Assembly: GCA_902362715.1 (NCBI GenBank)
Contig: CABIXN010000001.1
Coordinates: 663,029 to 727,028, forward strand
Source: Lachnospiraceae bacterium
GTDB taxonomy: Bacteria; Bacillota; Clostridia; Lachnospirales; Lachnospiraceae
Reading direction: 5' to 3'
DNA length: 64,000 bases
In this document: one piece after another, positions 26,678-35,713 of the stretch
Position numbering within the stretch: position 1 is the first letter of the stretch
Layout: each line of letters opens with the position of its first letter
Program-made: the position numbers and the translations under genes
Notes under the pieces: model-generated
Database searches by the model: none
What the model was told of the DNA's origin: nothing
The model's input: the letters and a program-made list of their open reading frames with translations, nothing else

Positions 26678-27354
26678 CTTTTTTCTGTAATTTTCGCCGC
26701 CCCGGCGAGCTTTATAATTTTTTCTGTTACCTGTTCTATTGTTAAATCAGAGGAATCTAAAACCACCGCATCGTCAGCCGCTTTTAAAGGGGAAATTTCT
26801 CTGTGCATATCCCGGTAATCCCGGTCCTCAATATCTTTCTCTATTTCGCTGAGCTCACAGTCAATGCCTTTCTCTATAAGTTCCTGATACCGGCGGACTG
26901 CTCTTGTATGAACGCTGGCCGTTAAATAAATCTTTAACTGAGCATTGGGTAATACACATGTTCCGATATCACGTCCGTCCATAATAATATCCTCCGCTGC
27001 AGCGATTTCCTGCTGCAGGCTGGTAAGTTTCCTGCGCACTGCCGGATAGGCGCTTGTAACGGAAGCCATTTTTCCCACCTCTTCCTTTCTGATCTCAGAA
27101 GAAACGTTCTGCCCGTTTAAATAAATCTGCTGTGAGCCGTTCTCATACTTTAACTGAATCTGAATCTGATCACAGCACGCGGTAATCAGCTCCTCTTGTT
27201 CCGGTGCAATCTGATGTGTCATAAAGTAATAGGCCATGGCCCGGTACATAGCTCCGGTATCCACATACAGAAAATTCAGCTTTCCTGCCGCCAGTTTTGC
27301 AATGGTGCTTTTTCCGGCTCCTGCCGGTCCGTCAATGGCAATATTATAACTCAT
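26674..27354 (-). CDS. cmk: Cytidylate kinase
   Basis: A 226-residue kinase that phosphorylates CMP and dCMP. The P-loop GPAGAGKSTIAK is at the N-terminus, followed by DTGAMYRA and MDGRDIGTCVLP, all hallmarks of Cmk. The C-terminal RDYRDMHREISPLK matches the lid. The cmk-ispH-rpsA order is widespread in Clostridia. It overlaps ispH by four bases. Confidence 0.97.
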   Translation of the reverse strand: MSYNIAIDGPAGAGKSTIAKLAAGKLNFLYVDTGAMYRAMAYYFMTHQIAPEQEELITACCDQIQIQLKYENGSQQIYLNGQNVSSEIRKEEVGKMASVTSAYPAVRRKLTSLQQEIAAAEDIIMDGRDIGTCVLPNAQLKIYLTASVHTRAVRRYQELIEKGIDCELSEIEKDIEDRDYRDMHREISPLKAADDAVVLDSSDLTIEQVTEKIIKLAGAAKITEKR

Positions 27355-27416
27355 TTTTTATCCTCTTTCTATTCTGTTCAAGTCCCGCTCTCGCAAGACT
27401 GTGTGCGCAATTGAAG

Positions 27417-28694
27417 TCAGCTTTGCTGACAATATTCTATTCCCAAGCGCTGCACATCTGATATACTGATTCCTGCCAGATATCCTGTAGACCACGCAAT
27501 CTGAAGGTTAAATCCCCCGGTCAGCGCATCAACGTCCAGAATTTCTCCGGCAAAATGCAGATTTTTTACTATTTTAGACTCCATTGTGGACGGATTGACT
27601 TCTTTTACCGAAACACCGCCCCGGGTAATAACAGCTTCCTGAAAACCTCTTGTTCCGGTAATTGTACACGGAAATGCTTTTAATAATTCAACAAGATCGA
27701 GACGTTCTTCCTTTGTAATACTGTTTACCTGTTTGTCAGGATCAATCCCTGATAATTCAATAATCACGGAAATCATTTTTGCAGGAAGCAGCTTTCCTAT
27801 CACATTCTTAAAAGCTCTGTTGGGATTCTCCTGAAAATCCCGGCAGATCCGCTTATCCAGCTGTTCCTTTGTAAGGGCCGGCTTTAAATCAATCAAAAGC
27901 TGCGTTTCGCCATGATAAATGGCATCATTGGCCACGGCGCTGGCGCTTAAAATCAGCGGTCCGCTGACTCCAAAATGAGTAAACAGCATTTCGCCAAACC
28001 CCTGAAACAATTCTCTTTTTCCCTTTTTTAATACAACGGATACGTTTTTCAGTGACAGCCCCTGCATTTCCTTAATATAAGCTTCTTTCACTTCCAGAGG
28101 AACCAGCGACGGTTTTGGCTCAAGAACGGTATGGCCTGCCTGTGCGGCCAGCTCATAAGCCTGTCCGTCTGAACCGGTTACCGGATACGAACAGCCTCCC
28201 GCTGCCAGAATCACACTATGGGCATTCCATACTTTCTTTTTTCCATTACAGAGGGCTTCCACACCTGTAACCTGCTGATTAGAAATCAGTAATTTCGTCA
28301 CTTTTGTATTATAACAGATTTCCACCTGATAATTTTTTAAAATTTTATGAAAGGTTTTGATCACATCCGAAGAATGATCTGACAGGGGAAACACCCGGTT
28401 TCCACGCTCAGTTTTTAATTTCAGTCCATAATCTTCCATCAGCTGCATAACAGCCTGATTGTCAAAGGCATAGATACTGCTGTATAAAAACTTGCTGTTG
28501 CGGACAAATGATGCAAACAATGTATCAAGATCCGATGCATTGGTCAGATTGCAGCGTCCTTTTCCTGTAATATAAAGTTTTTTTCCCAGCTTTTCATTCC
28601 GTTCAAGAAGCAGCACGTTATGTCCGCAGAGAGCGGCGCCATAGGCAGCCATCATTCCGGCCGCTCCTCCTCCTATTATAATTACATCACTCAT
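27417..28694 (-). CDS. BaiN/HI0933-family FAD-dependent oxidoreductase
   Basis: A 425-residue flavoprotein. The N-terminal dinucleotide-binding motif IIGGGAAGMMAAYGAA is followed by LEKNEKLGKKLYITGKGRCNLTN-type sequence (here LLERNEKLGKK), the family signature. The C-terminus has NLHFAGEILDVDALTGGFNLQ. One family member, BaiN, was reported in bile acid 7-dehydroxylation, but most homologues have no known substrate, so the specific role is open. It overlaps the RpiR regulator gene by four bases and lies 62 bp ahead of cmk. Confidence 0.9.
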   Translation of the reverse strand: MSDVIIIGGGAAGMMAAYGAALCGHNVLLLERNEKLGKKLYITGKGRCNLTNASDLDTLFASFVRNSKFLYSSIYAFDNQAVMQLMEDYGLKLKTERGNRVFPLSDHSSDVIKTFHKILKNYQVEICYNTKVTKLLISNQQVTGVEALCNGKKKVWNAHSVILAAGGCSYPVTGSDGQAYELAAQAGHTVLEPKPSLVPLEVKEAYIKEMQGLSLKNVSVVLKKGKRELFQGFGEMLFTHFGVSGPLILSASAVANDAIYHGETQLLIDLKPALTKEQLDKRICRDFQENPNRAFKNVIGKLLPAKMISVIIELSGIDPDKQVNSITKEERLDLVELLKAFPCTITGTRGFQEAVITRGGVSVKEVNPSTMESKIVKNLHFAGEILDVDALTGGFNLQIAWSTGYLAGISISDVQRLGIEYCQQS

Positions 28695-29614
28695 GGAAGA
28701 TCCTCCAGTCTGGCATACCGCATCTTCATATGATCGTCGATATGATTAATTTCATCATTTTCATAAACCTGATATTCATCCCAGATATCCTCAAGCATCT
28801 CAAGGGTCTTGGCTACCTCTCCCTGCTTTTTCATGCAGAGGGCAACAATCAGTGCATTAATCACACTTAAAGGGGCCACCAGAGAATCTACAATGGAAGC
28901 CATATCACTTTTTGCAATCAAATTACAGGAGGAATACAGATTCATAGGAGAATGAATGCTGTCTGTCAGCGTAATTACTTTGGCGCTTCTGTTATTGGCA
29001 AACTCCATTGCTTTTAAAGTACGCATGGAATAACGTGGAAAACTGATGCCGATAATGACATCCTCTTCACTGATTCGAACCATCTGTTCAAATAATTCAC
29101 TGGAATTATTTGTATGAAGAAGGTGAACATTATCAAACATCAGGTTAAAGTAAAAGGCTAGAAAGCTTGCTAAAGGAGCACAGCTTCGAATGCCGATAAT
29201 ATAAATATGTTTTGCATTTAAGATAATATCAAGAGCCAGCTCAAAGGCATTCTGGTCAATATCATCCAACGTGCTTTTTATTTTTTCCGCATCGGATTGA
29301 AGCACGGTTTCTAGAATTTTTGACTGACTGATTCTTCCGTAAGTAACCTCCATCCTCTGAATGGAATTTAATTTATTGCGAACCAGTTCTTCAAGTGCCT
29401 TCTGAAACTCCGGATATCCTTTGTATCCAAGATAAGTGGCAAAACGCACCACTGTGGACTCACTGACACCTACAATTTTTCCCAGCTTTTCCGCGGTCAG
29501 AAATACAGCCTTGTCATAGTTATCTGTAATATAGGTGGCCAGAAGTTTCTGCCCTTTGCTCATAGAGCTGTATTTTTCATTTATGCGATTCGTTAATTCA
29601 TTTGTATTGCTCAT
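28691..29614 (-). CDS. MurR/RpiR-family transcriptional regulator
   Basis: A 307-residue regulator. The N-terminal helix-turn-helix (about 1-80) contains VGVSESTVVRFATYLGYKG. A SIS sugar-isomerase-like domain (about 125-260) contains IYIIGIRSCAPLASF and ISFPRYSMRTLKAME. RpiR proteins sense phosphosugars. The overlap of four bases with the flavoprotein gene suggests cotranscription, possibly control of its own operon. The ligand is unknown. Confidence 0.92.
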   Translation of the reverse strand: MSNTNELTNRINEKYSSMSKGQKLLATYITDNYDKAVFLTAEKLGKIVGVSESTVVRFATYLGYKGYPEFQKALEELVRNKLNSIQRMEVTYGRISQSKILETVLQSDAEKIKSTLDDIDQNAFELALDIILNAKHIYIIGIRSCAPLASFLAFYFNLMFDNVHLLHTNNSSELFEQMVRISEEDVIIGISFPRYSMRTLKAMEFANNRSAKVITLTDSIHSPMNLYSSCNLIAKSDMASIVDSLVAPLSVINALIVALCMKKQGEVAKTLEMLEDIWDEYQVYENDEINHIDDHMKMRYARLEDLP

Positions 29615-29655
29615 ACCAAAACCTCCACCGGGTTACAGTATAGCATTTTCCGTTT

Positions 29656-30957
29656 TTATTGAGAAGCTTTTTGAAGGAATTCCTGCAAAAACTGTTCCAC
29701 GCACCATCCCAGGTCAAAGGCTGTCACATTTTCGTTGACAAAAAGTTTTTTAGAACCAATATATGTATCATTTACATAATAGTTTGCCGTACCTGCTTCC
29801 TGACCTTTTTTCAGCGGTGCATGCAGCGTATCCGGACAATCATAAGTAACGGATATCTGATCTGAATCCGAAATGAGACAGGAAATTTCTTTTTCTTCTT
29901 CTTTTAAATTTACGTTCTTTGGAAACTCATACTTTTCTGATTCTTTTTTTACCCCGCCGGATATTTTTATTTCAGGAATCTCTTCGTCTTTACTGATCAC
30001 CTGTTTTTCATAGTTTTCATTTCCGTAAGCAATCAGTTTTTTGGAATCTGACCATTTATAGCTTTTGTGATTAGGCCAGCCGCAGGCAAGCAACGCTAGT
30101 GTATAAACCCTTCCGTTTTCTTTATAGGCACATACATAGCAGTAACCGGCCTTTGCTGTGTAGCCTGTTTTTCCGCTGACGGCCCCCTTTTGCATACTTA
30201 AGAAACTGTTTTTGTTAGACAGCTGATACGTATGCTTCTTTTTCAGATCTGTAAACGTATGATTTTTTGCCTGGGTAATTTCCAAAAAGGTATCATTTTT
30301 AATACAGTAACTCATAATTTTAGCAAGATCATAGGCGGTAGTTCCATGATCCCCTCCATCATCCGAGCCATCCAGTCCATTAGGTGTCACGAAATGACTG
30401 TTTTCACACCCTAGCTCCTCTGCCTTTTCATTCATCATTTTTGCAAAATTTTCTACAGAGCCTCCCAGTGCTTCTGCAATCACAACTGCGGAATCATTAT
30501 GGGATTCCAGCATCAGTGAATACAGAAGATCTTTCAGATAAAACTGATCTCCCTTGGAAAATCCGCATTTTGTCTCCGGCATTTTGCAGGCATATTCAGA
30601 TACCGTACAGATCTGATCCATGCTGCCATTTTCAATGGCAAGTATACAGGTCAGAATTTTTGTTGTACTTGCATTGGGCATCACTGTGTCCTGATTTTTT
30701 CCATATAAAATCCGGTTATTTTCTCCATCTATTAATACGGCTGACTTTGCATACAGTCCAAGGTCCTTTTGCTGGTCAGTTTTGGCCTCCTTTTCTCCCC
30801 CCTGTTCTTCCGTTTTCTGTTCCTGTGCCAGAATCAGATGGCTGGAAACAGAAAATACGGCAAGCTGGCAGACAAGCAGAAAGCAGACAAGAATTCTTTT
30901 AAATTTTCTTTGTTTCACAGATGATATCCAGTCCGTTTTTCTATACTTTATGGCCAA
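29656..30957 (-). CDS. D-alanyl-D-alanine carboxypeptidase (DacA/DacF type)
   Basis: A 433-residue penicillin-binding protein that trims the terminal D-Ala from peptidoglycan. Active-site motifs: SxxK in NASTTKIL, SxN in LESHNDSA and KTG in VSGKTGYT. A hydrophobic N-terminal segment (about 20-44) exports it; a PBP5-like C-terminal domain follows, ending in an amphipathic helix. The start is uncertain: the frame opens with TTG at 30957, a GTG at 30918 is also possible, and neither has a good ribosome binding site. Confidence 0.92.
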   Translation of the reverse strand: MAIKYRKTDWISSVKQRKFKRILVCFLLVCQLAVFSVSSHLILAQEQKTEEQGGEKEAKTDQQKDLGLYAKSAVLIDGENNRILYGKNQDTVMPNASTTKILTCILAIENGSMDQICTVSEYACKMPETKCGFSKGDQFYLKDLLYSLMLESHNDSAVVIAEALGGSVENFAKMMNEKAEELGCENSHFVTPNGLDGSDDGGDHGTTAYDLAKIMSYCIKNDTFLEITQAKNHTFTDLKKKHTYQLSNKNSFLSMQKGAVSGKTGYTAKAGYCYVCAYKENGRVYTLALLACGWPNHKSYKWSDSKKLIAYGNENYEKQVISKDEEIPEIKISGGVKKESEKYEFPKNVNLKEEEKEISCLISDSDQISVTYDCPDTLHAPLKKGQEAGTANYYVNDTYIGSKKLFVNENVTAFDLGWCVEQFLQEFLQKASQ

Positions 30958-31030
30958 TCCCGTAAAAATATTACAAAAAGGACTCTGAAAGTCTGTTTGT
31001 GCCGCTCATTGAATACAGGATTTTAAACAT

Positions 31031-31085
31031 GCAAAAGGCAGCTAAAGAACATACAATTTCGTACGTCCCCAGCTGCTCCTTTTGC
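31031..31085 (-). terminator. Terminator of the hydrogenase operon
   Basis: On the minus strand GCAAAAGGAGCAGCT (31071-31085) pairs with AGCTGCCTTTTGC (31031-31043), a two-base bulge, 26 bp past the hydA stop. The loop is about 27 bases. Confidence 0.65.
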
Positions 31086-31110
31086 CTGCTGTTATTTAAA
31101 GGATAGGTAA

Positions 31111-32844
31111 TTACCTTGATGTTGGCATATCCCACGCATCATGATCTGTATGAAGAAGCTCATGTGCTTTGTGAGATAATGGTTTTTCAAAGAAATCTTT
31201 GTACGCTGCAATTACAGACGGATTCTCATGTGAGAAACGAAGGGGATTCTTTTTATCCAGATCGTACAGTCTTGCTCCACGTACATCAGCCAGTTCCACG
31301 CCGTCTGTAATAGGCTGGCCGCCGCCGCCTGCACATCCGCCCGGGCATGCCATGATCTCAACAAAATCATATTCTGCTTCGCCGGCCTTAATTCTTTCAA
31401 TTAGTTTTCTTGCATTTCCAAGTCCGCTGGCAATTGCCGCACGAATGGGAATACCTGCAATCTCAATATTTGCTTCACGAATGCCTTCCATACCACGAAC
31501 AATCTGGAATGCATCCGGATCAGGATTTTCTTTATTTAATACAAAGTATGCAGTTCTTAAAGCAGCCTCCATAACACCGCCGGTTGCTCCGAAGATAACA
31601 GCGGCACCGGTACCTGCCCCAAGAGGCATATCAAACTCTTCTTCCGGAAGTAACGCCGGAGAAATCAGTTCTGCTTTCAGCATACGATCCAGCTCTCTTG
31701 TGGTAAGGGATACATCTACATCCTGTCCTGCACCTGCATCATTCATAACCGGAAGGGCACACTCTGCTTTTTTAGCGGTACATGGCATAATAGATACAGA
31801 AAAGATTCTTGAAGGATCTACATCCAGAACCTGAGCATAATAGGATTTCGCAACCGCGCCAAACATCTGCTGCGGAGATTTTGCAGTAGACAGCTGATCT
31901 GTCATTTCCGGATACTGGGATTTTAAGAAACGAACCCATCCCGGACAGCAGGATGTATACATGGGCCATTTATACTGATCGCGGTGTGTCATTCTCTCTA
32001 GAAACTCATTTCCTTCTTCCATAATCGTAAGATCGGCACTGAAATTGGTATCAAATACATAATCCACACCTACAGCACGAACAGCTGCCGCCATACGTTT
32101 TTCTGTTGCCATGGAAGCAGGAAGTCCAAGACCTTCTCCCCATGCTGCACGAACAGCCGGAGCGATCTGCACAACAACAATTTTATCCGGATCATGAACG
32201 GCATCCATAACTTTCTGGATATCATCTCTTTCATGAAGTGCTCCGGTAGGACAATGTGTAATACACTGACCGCAGACTGCACAGTCCGCATCTGTGATTT
32301 TACGCATTTTAGATACATCTACATTGGTACGCTTTCCTGTATTTACAATATCCCAGATATTTAAACTCTGTACTTTATCACAAATCTGCACGCAGCGCAT
32401 ACATTTGATACATTTGCTTGCATCTCTGATCAGCGGAAAATCTTCCTGCCATTCAAATGGAGAGTAATCCTGGTCAAAAGGAACGTCATTAATGTTCAGA
32501 TCAGAAGCGATCTGCTGTAAGGTACAGTTTCCGTTTCTCTGACAGGCTGCGCACCGGTAGTCATGCTGTGACAGTATAAACTGTACATTCATTCTTCTTG
32601 CATACTGGGCTTTCCTGCTGTTTGTATAAACAACCATACCTTCTTCTACTTTTGTATTACAGGATGCTACCAGTGTCTCTTTACCTTCTACTTCTACACA
32701 ACAGACACGGCATGCACCGATTTCATTAATTTCTTTCAGATAACAAAGAGTAGGGATTTTAATACCAACAGTTGCAGCGGCAGTTAAAATTGTAGTACCC
32801 TCCGGTACCTGAACTTTTTTATTATTAATTGTTAAATTTACCAT
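31111..32844 (-). CDS. hydA: Catalytic [FeFe]-hydrogenase, HydA subunit
   Basis: A 577-residue group A hydrogenase, reversible H2 production. Cofactor ligands are complete: [2Fe-2S] Cys34, 45, 48, 62; His-Cys3 cluster His94, Cys98, 101, 107; two [4Fe-4S] sets at 145-155 and 188-198. H-cluster motifs are TSCCPGW (297-303), MPCTAKKAE (353-361) and MACPGGCAGGGGQP (498-511). ATG at 32844 (GAGGAGG farther upstream, AGGACAG adjacent) is chosen over an in-frame start at 32877. It overlaps the upstream flavoprotein gene by seven bases, so the two form one complex. Confidence 0.96.
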   Translation of the reverse strand: MVNLTINNKKVQVPEGTTILTAAATVGIKIPTLCYLKEINEIGACRVCCVEVEGKETLVASCNTKVEEGMVVYTNSRKAQYARRMNVQFILSQHDYRCAACQRNGNCTLQQIASDLNINDVPFDQDYSPFEWQEDFPLIRDASKCIKCMRCVQICDKVQSLNIWDIVNTGKRTNVDVSKMRKITDADCAVCGQCITHCPTGALHERDDIQKVMDAVHDPDKIVVVQIAPAVRAAWGEGLGLPASMATEKRMAAAVRAVGVDYVFDTNFSADLTIMEEGNEFLERMTHRDQYKWPMYTSCCPGWVRFLKSQYPEMTDQLSTAKSPQQMFGAVAKSYYAQVLDVDPSRIFSVSIMPCTAKKAECALPVMNDAGAGQDVDVSLTTRELDRMLKAELISPALLPEEEFDMPLGAGTGAAVIFGATGGVMEAALRTAYFVLNKENPDPDAFQIVRGMEGIREANIEIAGIPIRAAIASGLGNARKLIERIKAGEAEYDFVEIMACPGGCAGGGGQPITDGVELADVRGARLYDLDKKNPLRFSHENPSVIAAYKDFFEKPLSHKAHELLHTDHDAWDMPTSR

Positions 32845-34670
32845 CTGTCCTGTCTGCCTCCTCTCAAAACTCCGCATCCGTGGCGGTCACAGCGCAGACA
32901 GCGGCTTGCTTCCTGAACTGCTTCTTCATCACTCATGCTGTATTCAATATGGTCAAAGTTCCGTTTGCGCGCCCAGGCTTCTTTCTCCGCCAGATTTACA
33001 CGTCCGCATGGTACTTTATCATTTAATAGTGGTTCCGGAATCTCAACATCCACAGAAATCGGATGGTGGTATCCAAGATATTCATCAATATTTGCCGCAG
33101 CAACTTTACCTGCGCCGATAGCTTTGATTACAGTTGACGGACCGGATACGCAGTCGCCCCCTGCATAAATGCCAACCATATTTAAAGCGCCTGTTTCGTC
33201 TGCACAGAGACGTCCGCGGTTTGCAGCAATACCAAAATCTTCAAATGGTTTGGAAACGATATCCTGTCCGATTGCCACAAGAACCACATCACATTCCATT
33301 CTCTCTTCCGGTTTATTGGCTTTTCTTGGTGCAGGTCTTCCGCCCTTTACAGGACCGATGATCTGAGGCTGCACCCAGAGAGCACAGGCATTTCCTGAAG
33401 CGTCAGCTTCCACCCTGAGGGGTGCTTTTAATGTTACCAGCTCGATACCTTCTGCAATTGCGCCTTCTACTTCTTCCGGCAGGGCAGTCATATCTTCCTG
33501 ACGTCTTCTGTATACAATACTTACTGTTTTTGCATTTGCACGCATTGCAGTTCTTGCACAGTCCATAGCAACGTTTCCGCCGCCAACAACAACAACACGT
33601 TTTCCGGTAAAGTCAGGATAATTGTTATCTCCGATTTCACGAAGCATATCGACAGCTGAAATCACATTGCTGCTGTCTTCCCCTTCCAGACCCAGTTTTT
33701 TGTCTGTATGAGCGCCGATTGCCATATATACTGCATCGTAATCATGACGGATTTTTTCGATTTCCGCTGTTCCGATATTGGCATTTAATTTTACTTCTAC
33801 ACCAGTGGAAAGAATTGCATCAATGTCTTCCTGGAGTCTTTCCCTTGGGAACCTGTAATTTGGAATACCATACCGAAGCATACCGCCAAGCTGAGCTTTT
33901 TCTTCAAATACAGTTGTCTGATGTCCCATCAGCTGTAAAAAATATGCTGCTGTCAGTCCACTTGGGCCGCCGCCGATAATGGCAACTTTTTTGCCGGTAG
34001 ACGGAGCACATGCCGGTGTGGGCACTGTATTGGTAGGTGCCTGATCTACAATATAACGTTTCATGCCCCGGATATTTACGGAATCATCAATCATATTGCG
34101 GCGGCATCTTGCTTCACATGGATGCTCACAGATCAGTGCACATGCTGTAGGGAACGGATTGTCCTTCCGGATCAGACGGACTGCATCTGCACAACGTCCT
34201 TCACCTGCCAGCGCAATATATCCCGGAATGTCCACATTTGCAGGACACAGCGTAACACACGGAATTGGCTGCTCAAAAGTACCTGTGCATTTATGTTCTT
34301 TTACATGAGATATGTAATCTTCTTTAAATCCTTCAAATCCTGCCAGAATCATTCTAGCTGACTCAAATCCAATAGCACAGTCTGCAGAATTTTTAATATT
34401 TTCTGCTGTTTTTTCAATTAAATCCAGCGTTCTCATGGTTGCGGTATTATCCAATACGCTCTCCATAAGCTCTTCCAATTTTCCAAGCCCTACACGGCAT
34501 GGAACACATTTGCCACATGTCTGTGCATGGCAAACTTTCAAAAATGCTAATTGCATGTCTACAGGACAGACCCCTGGTGGATTAGCGACGATTCGCTGTG
34601 TAAATTCTTTCATCAGTTTTTCTGTGGTAGAATTTACTTTGTCTGTAGAAACTACTGATAACCTGCTCAT
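32838..34670 (-). CDS. NuoF-type Fe-S segment fused to GltD-like NAD(P)H oxidoreductase, hydrogenase partner
   Basis: A 610-residue fusion. Residues about 20-110 match the C-terminal 4Fe-4S domain of NuoF/HydB (QTCGKCVPCRVG, Cys52, 55, 58, and Cys98). From about 130 it is like the small subunit of glutamate synthase/NfnB: Cys-rich Fer4_20 region (138-189), FAD motif GGGPSG at 233-238, and a second Rossmann motif VVGGGNVAMD (361-370) with YRRRQEDM (387-394), typical of NADPH binding. It lacks the NuoF FMN domain. No HydC/NuoE gene is beside it. Overlap with hydA suggests it feeds electrons to the hydrogenase. Confidence 0.85.
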   Translation of the reverse strand: MSRLSVVSTDKVNSTTEKLMKEFTQRIVANPPGVCPVDMQLAFLKVCHAQTCGKCVPCRVGLGKLEELMESVLDNTATMRTLDLIEKTAENIKNSADCAIGFESARMILAGFEGFKEDYISHVKEHKCTGTFEQPIPCVTLCPANVDIPGYIALAGEGRCADAVRLIRKDNPFPTACALICEHPCEARCRRNMIDDSVNIRGMKRYIVDQAPTNTVPTPACAPSTGKKVAIIGGGPSGLTAAYFLQLMGHQTTVFEEKAQLGGMLRYGIPNYRFPRERLQEDIDAILSTGVEVKLNANIGTAEIEKIRHDYDAVYMAIGAHTDKKLGLEGEDSSNVISAVDMLREIGDNNYPDFTGKRVVVVGGGNVAMDCARTAMRANAKTVSIVYRRRQEDMTALPEEVEGAIAEGIELVTLKAPLRVEADASGNACALWVQPQIIGPVKGGRPAPRKANKPEERMECDVVLVAIGQDIVSKPFEDFGIAANRGRLCADETGALNMVGIYAGGDCVSGPSTVIKAIGAGKVAAANIDEYLGYHHPISVDVEIPEPLLNDKVPCGRVNLAEKEAWARKRNFDHIEYSMSDEEAVQEASRCLRCDRHGCGVLRGGRQDRW

Positions 34671-35046
34671 ATCCTATCCTCCTAAATTTTTTCTTATAAA
34701 TAATTTTTATCTATAAGAAATAAGCCGTAGTTATTTAAAGGCCCTTTTTCTTTTGTTAAAGATGAACAAAAAATGGAAATGGAACCCCCAAATATCTTAA
34801 CACTTATTCTAAAGGATAATCCCATTTAATACAATACTAACTATTGTGCAAGTCAATGATGGATTCGTAAGTCAATTACAAATATGTAACTCTTTTTTTG
34901 TGGAATATGCTGTTCTTTTTAATTGTTTTTTGTGCATATTGGTTTCTTTTAAAATTGTATTAATATAAATACAATCATAATTAACTAATTTTTAATTGGT
35001 ATCTTTAGTTAATAATACCAATCCGGTGCAATGCTATCCATAAAAG
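34671..35046 (-). promoter_or_regulatory. AT-rich control region of the hydrogenase operon
   Basis: No gene is seen in this long leader. It holds three inverted repeats: TTTTGTT-7-AACAAAA at 34751-34771, a perfect 8+8 palindrome ATTGTATT-6-AATACAAT at 34954-34975, and ATTGGTAT-12-ATACCAAT at 34995-35022. The decamer TTAATACAAT also occurs at 34827-34836. The first resembles a Rex operator but the half-sites are one base closer than usual. A clear promoter could not be fixed; TTGACT near 34853 (minus strand) is a candidate -35. Confidence 0.5.
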
Positions 35047-35048
35047 TG

Positions 35049-35085
35049 AAAAAGAAATACCGGACCTGCCCGATATTCCTTTTCC
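35049..35085 (-). terminator. Terminator of the scpAB operon
   Basis: On the minus strand AAGGAATA and TATTTCTT pair with one G-T, with a TCGGG/CCGG inner part, then TTTTTC. It lies about 30 bp past the scpB stop. Confidence 0.55.
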
Positions 35086-35115
35086 ATCTGTATTTTACGA
35101 AACACTATTCTATTT

Positions 35116-35685
35116 CTATACATCTAACTTTAACTGAATCTCCTCCTGGGCTTCCTGCTTAAATTCCTCTATTTTTTCCGGGTTTAATACCGGAAGCTCA
35201 TCTACAGACTGAACCCCAAAGCATCTTAAAAATTCTTCTGTTGTCCCAAGAAGAATCGGACGCCCCGGAACATCCAGACGTCCCACTTCTGCCACCAGCT
35301 GATATTCCAGCAGCTTATTCACCGCATGACCGCAGGATACCCCCCGGATTTTCTCGATTTCCAGTTTTGTTACCGGCTGTTTATATGCAATAATAGAAAG
35401 TGTTTCCAGTATCACATCCGTCAGCACATGTTTTTTCGGCTGTTTTGCAATTTTAATGAGATACTCATACATTTCAGCCTTCGAGCACATCTGGTAGGAA
35501 CCGTCAAGCTCCAGTATCTGAATACCATGTCCCGGCCACTGATAGCGCTCCATCATATTTTCTATAATTCTGCGGGTCTCCTCTTCCGGAAGCTCTAATG
35601 CTCTGGCTATTTTAGAAAGTTCCACGGAATCCCCCATGGTAAATAAAATTGATTCAATAACCGCCTCGTATTTTTCCTGTTCCAT
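35116..35685 (-). CDS. scpB: Segregation and condensation protein B
   Basis: A 189-residue protein, two winged-helix domains, the kleisin-binding partner of the SMC complex in chromosome organisation. Typical segments: ESILFTMGDSVELSKIA at the start, ETLSIIAYKQPVTKLEIEKIRGV in the middle, and GRPILLGTTEEFLRCFG near the end. An in-frame TTG four codons upstream is rejected because GGTGG precedes the ATG. It follows scpA by 28 bp. Confidence 0.96.
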   Translation of the reverse strand: MEQEKYEAVIESILFTMGDSVELSKIARALELPEEETRRIIENMMERYQWPGHGIQILELDGSYQMCSKAEMYEYLIKIAKQPKKHVLTDVILETLSIIAYKQPVTKLEIEKIRGVSCGHAVNKLLEYQLVAEVGRLDVPGRPILLGTTEEFLRCFGVQSVDELPVLNPEKIEEFKQEAQEEIQLKLDV

Positions 35686-35713
35686 ATTCTCCACCAAATG
35701 ATATCGCTATGAT

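Noticed and set aside
34751..34771. Rex operator ahead of the hydrogenase genes as a firm feature
   Set aside because: Half-sites are seven rather than eight bases apart, so it is only listed as a possibility.
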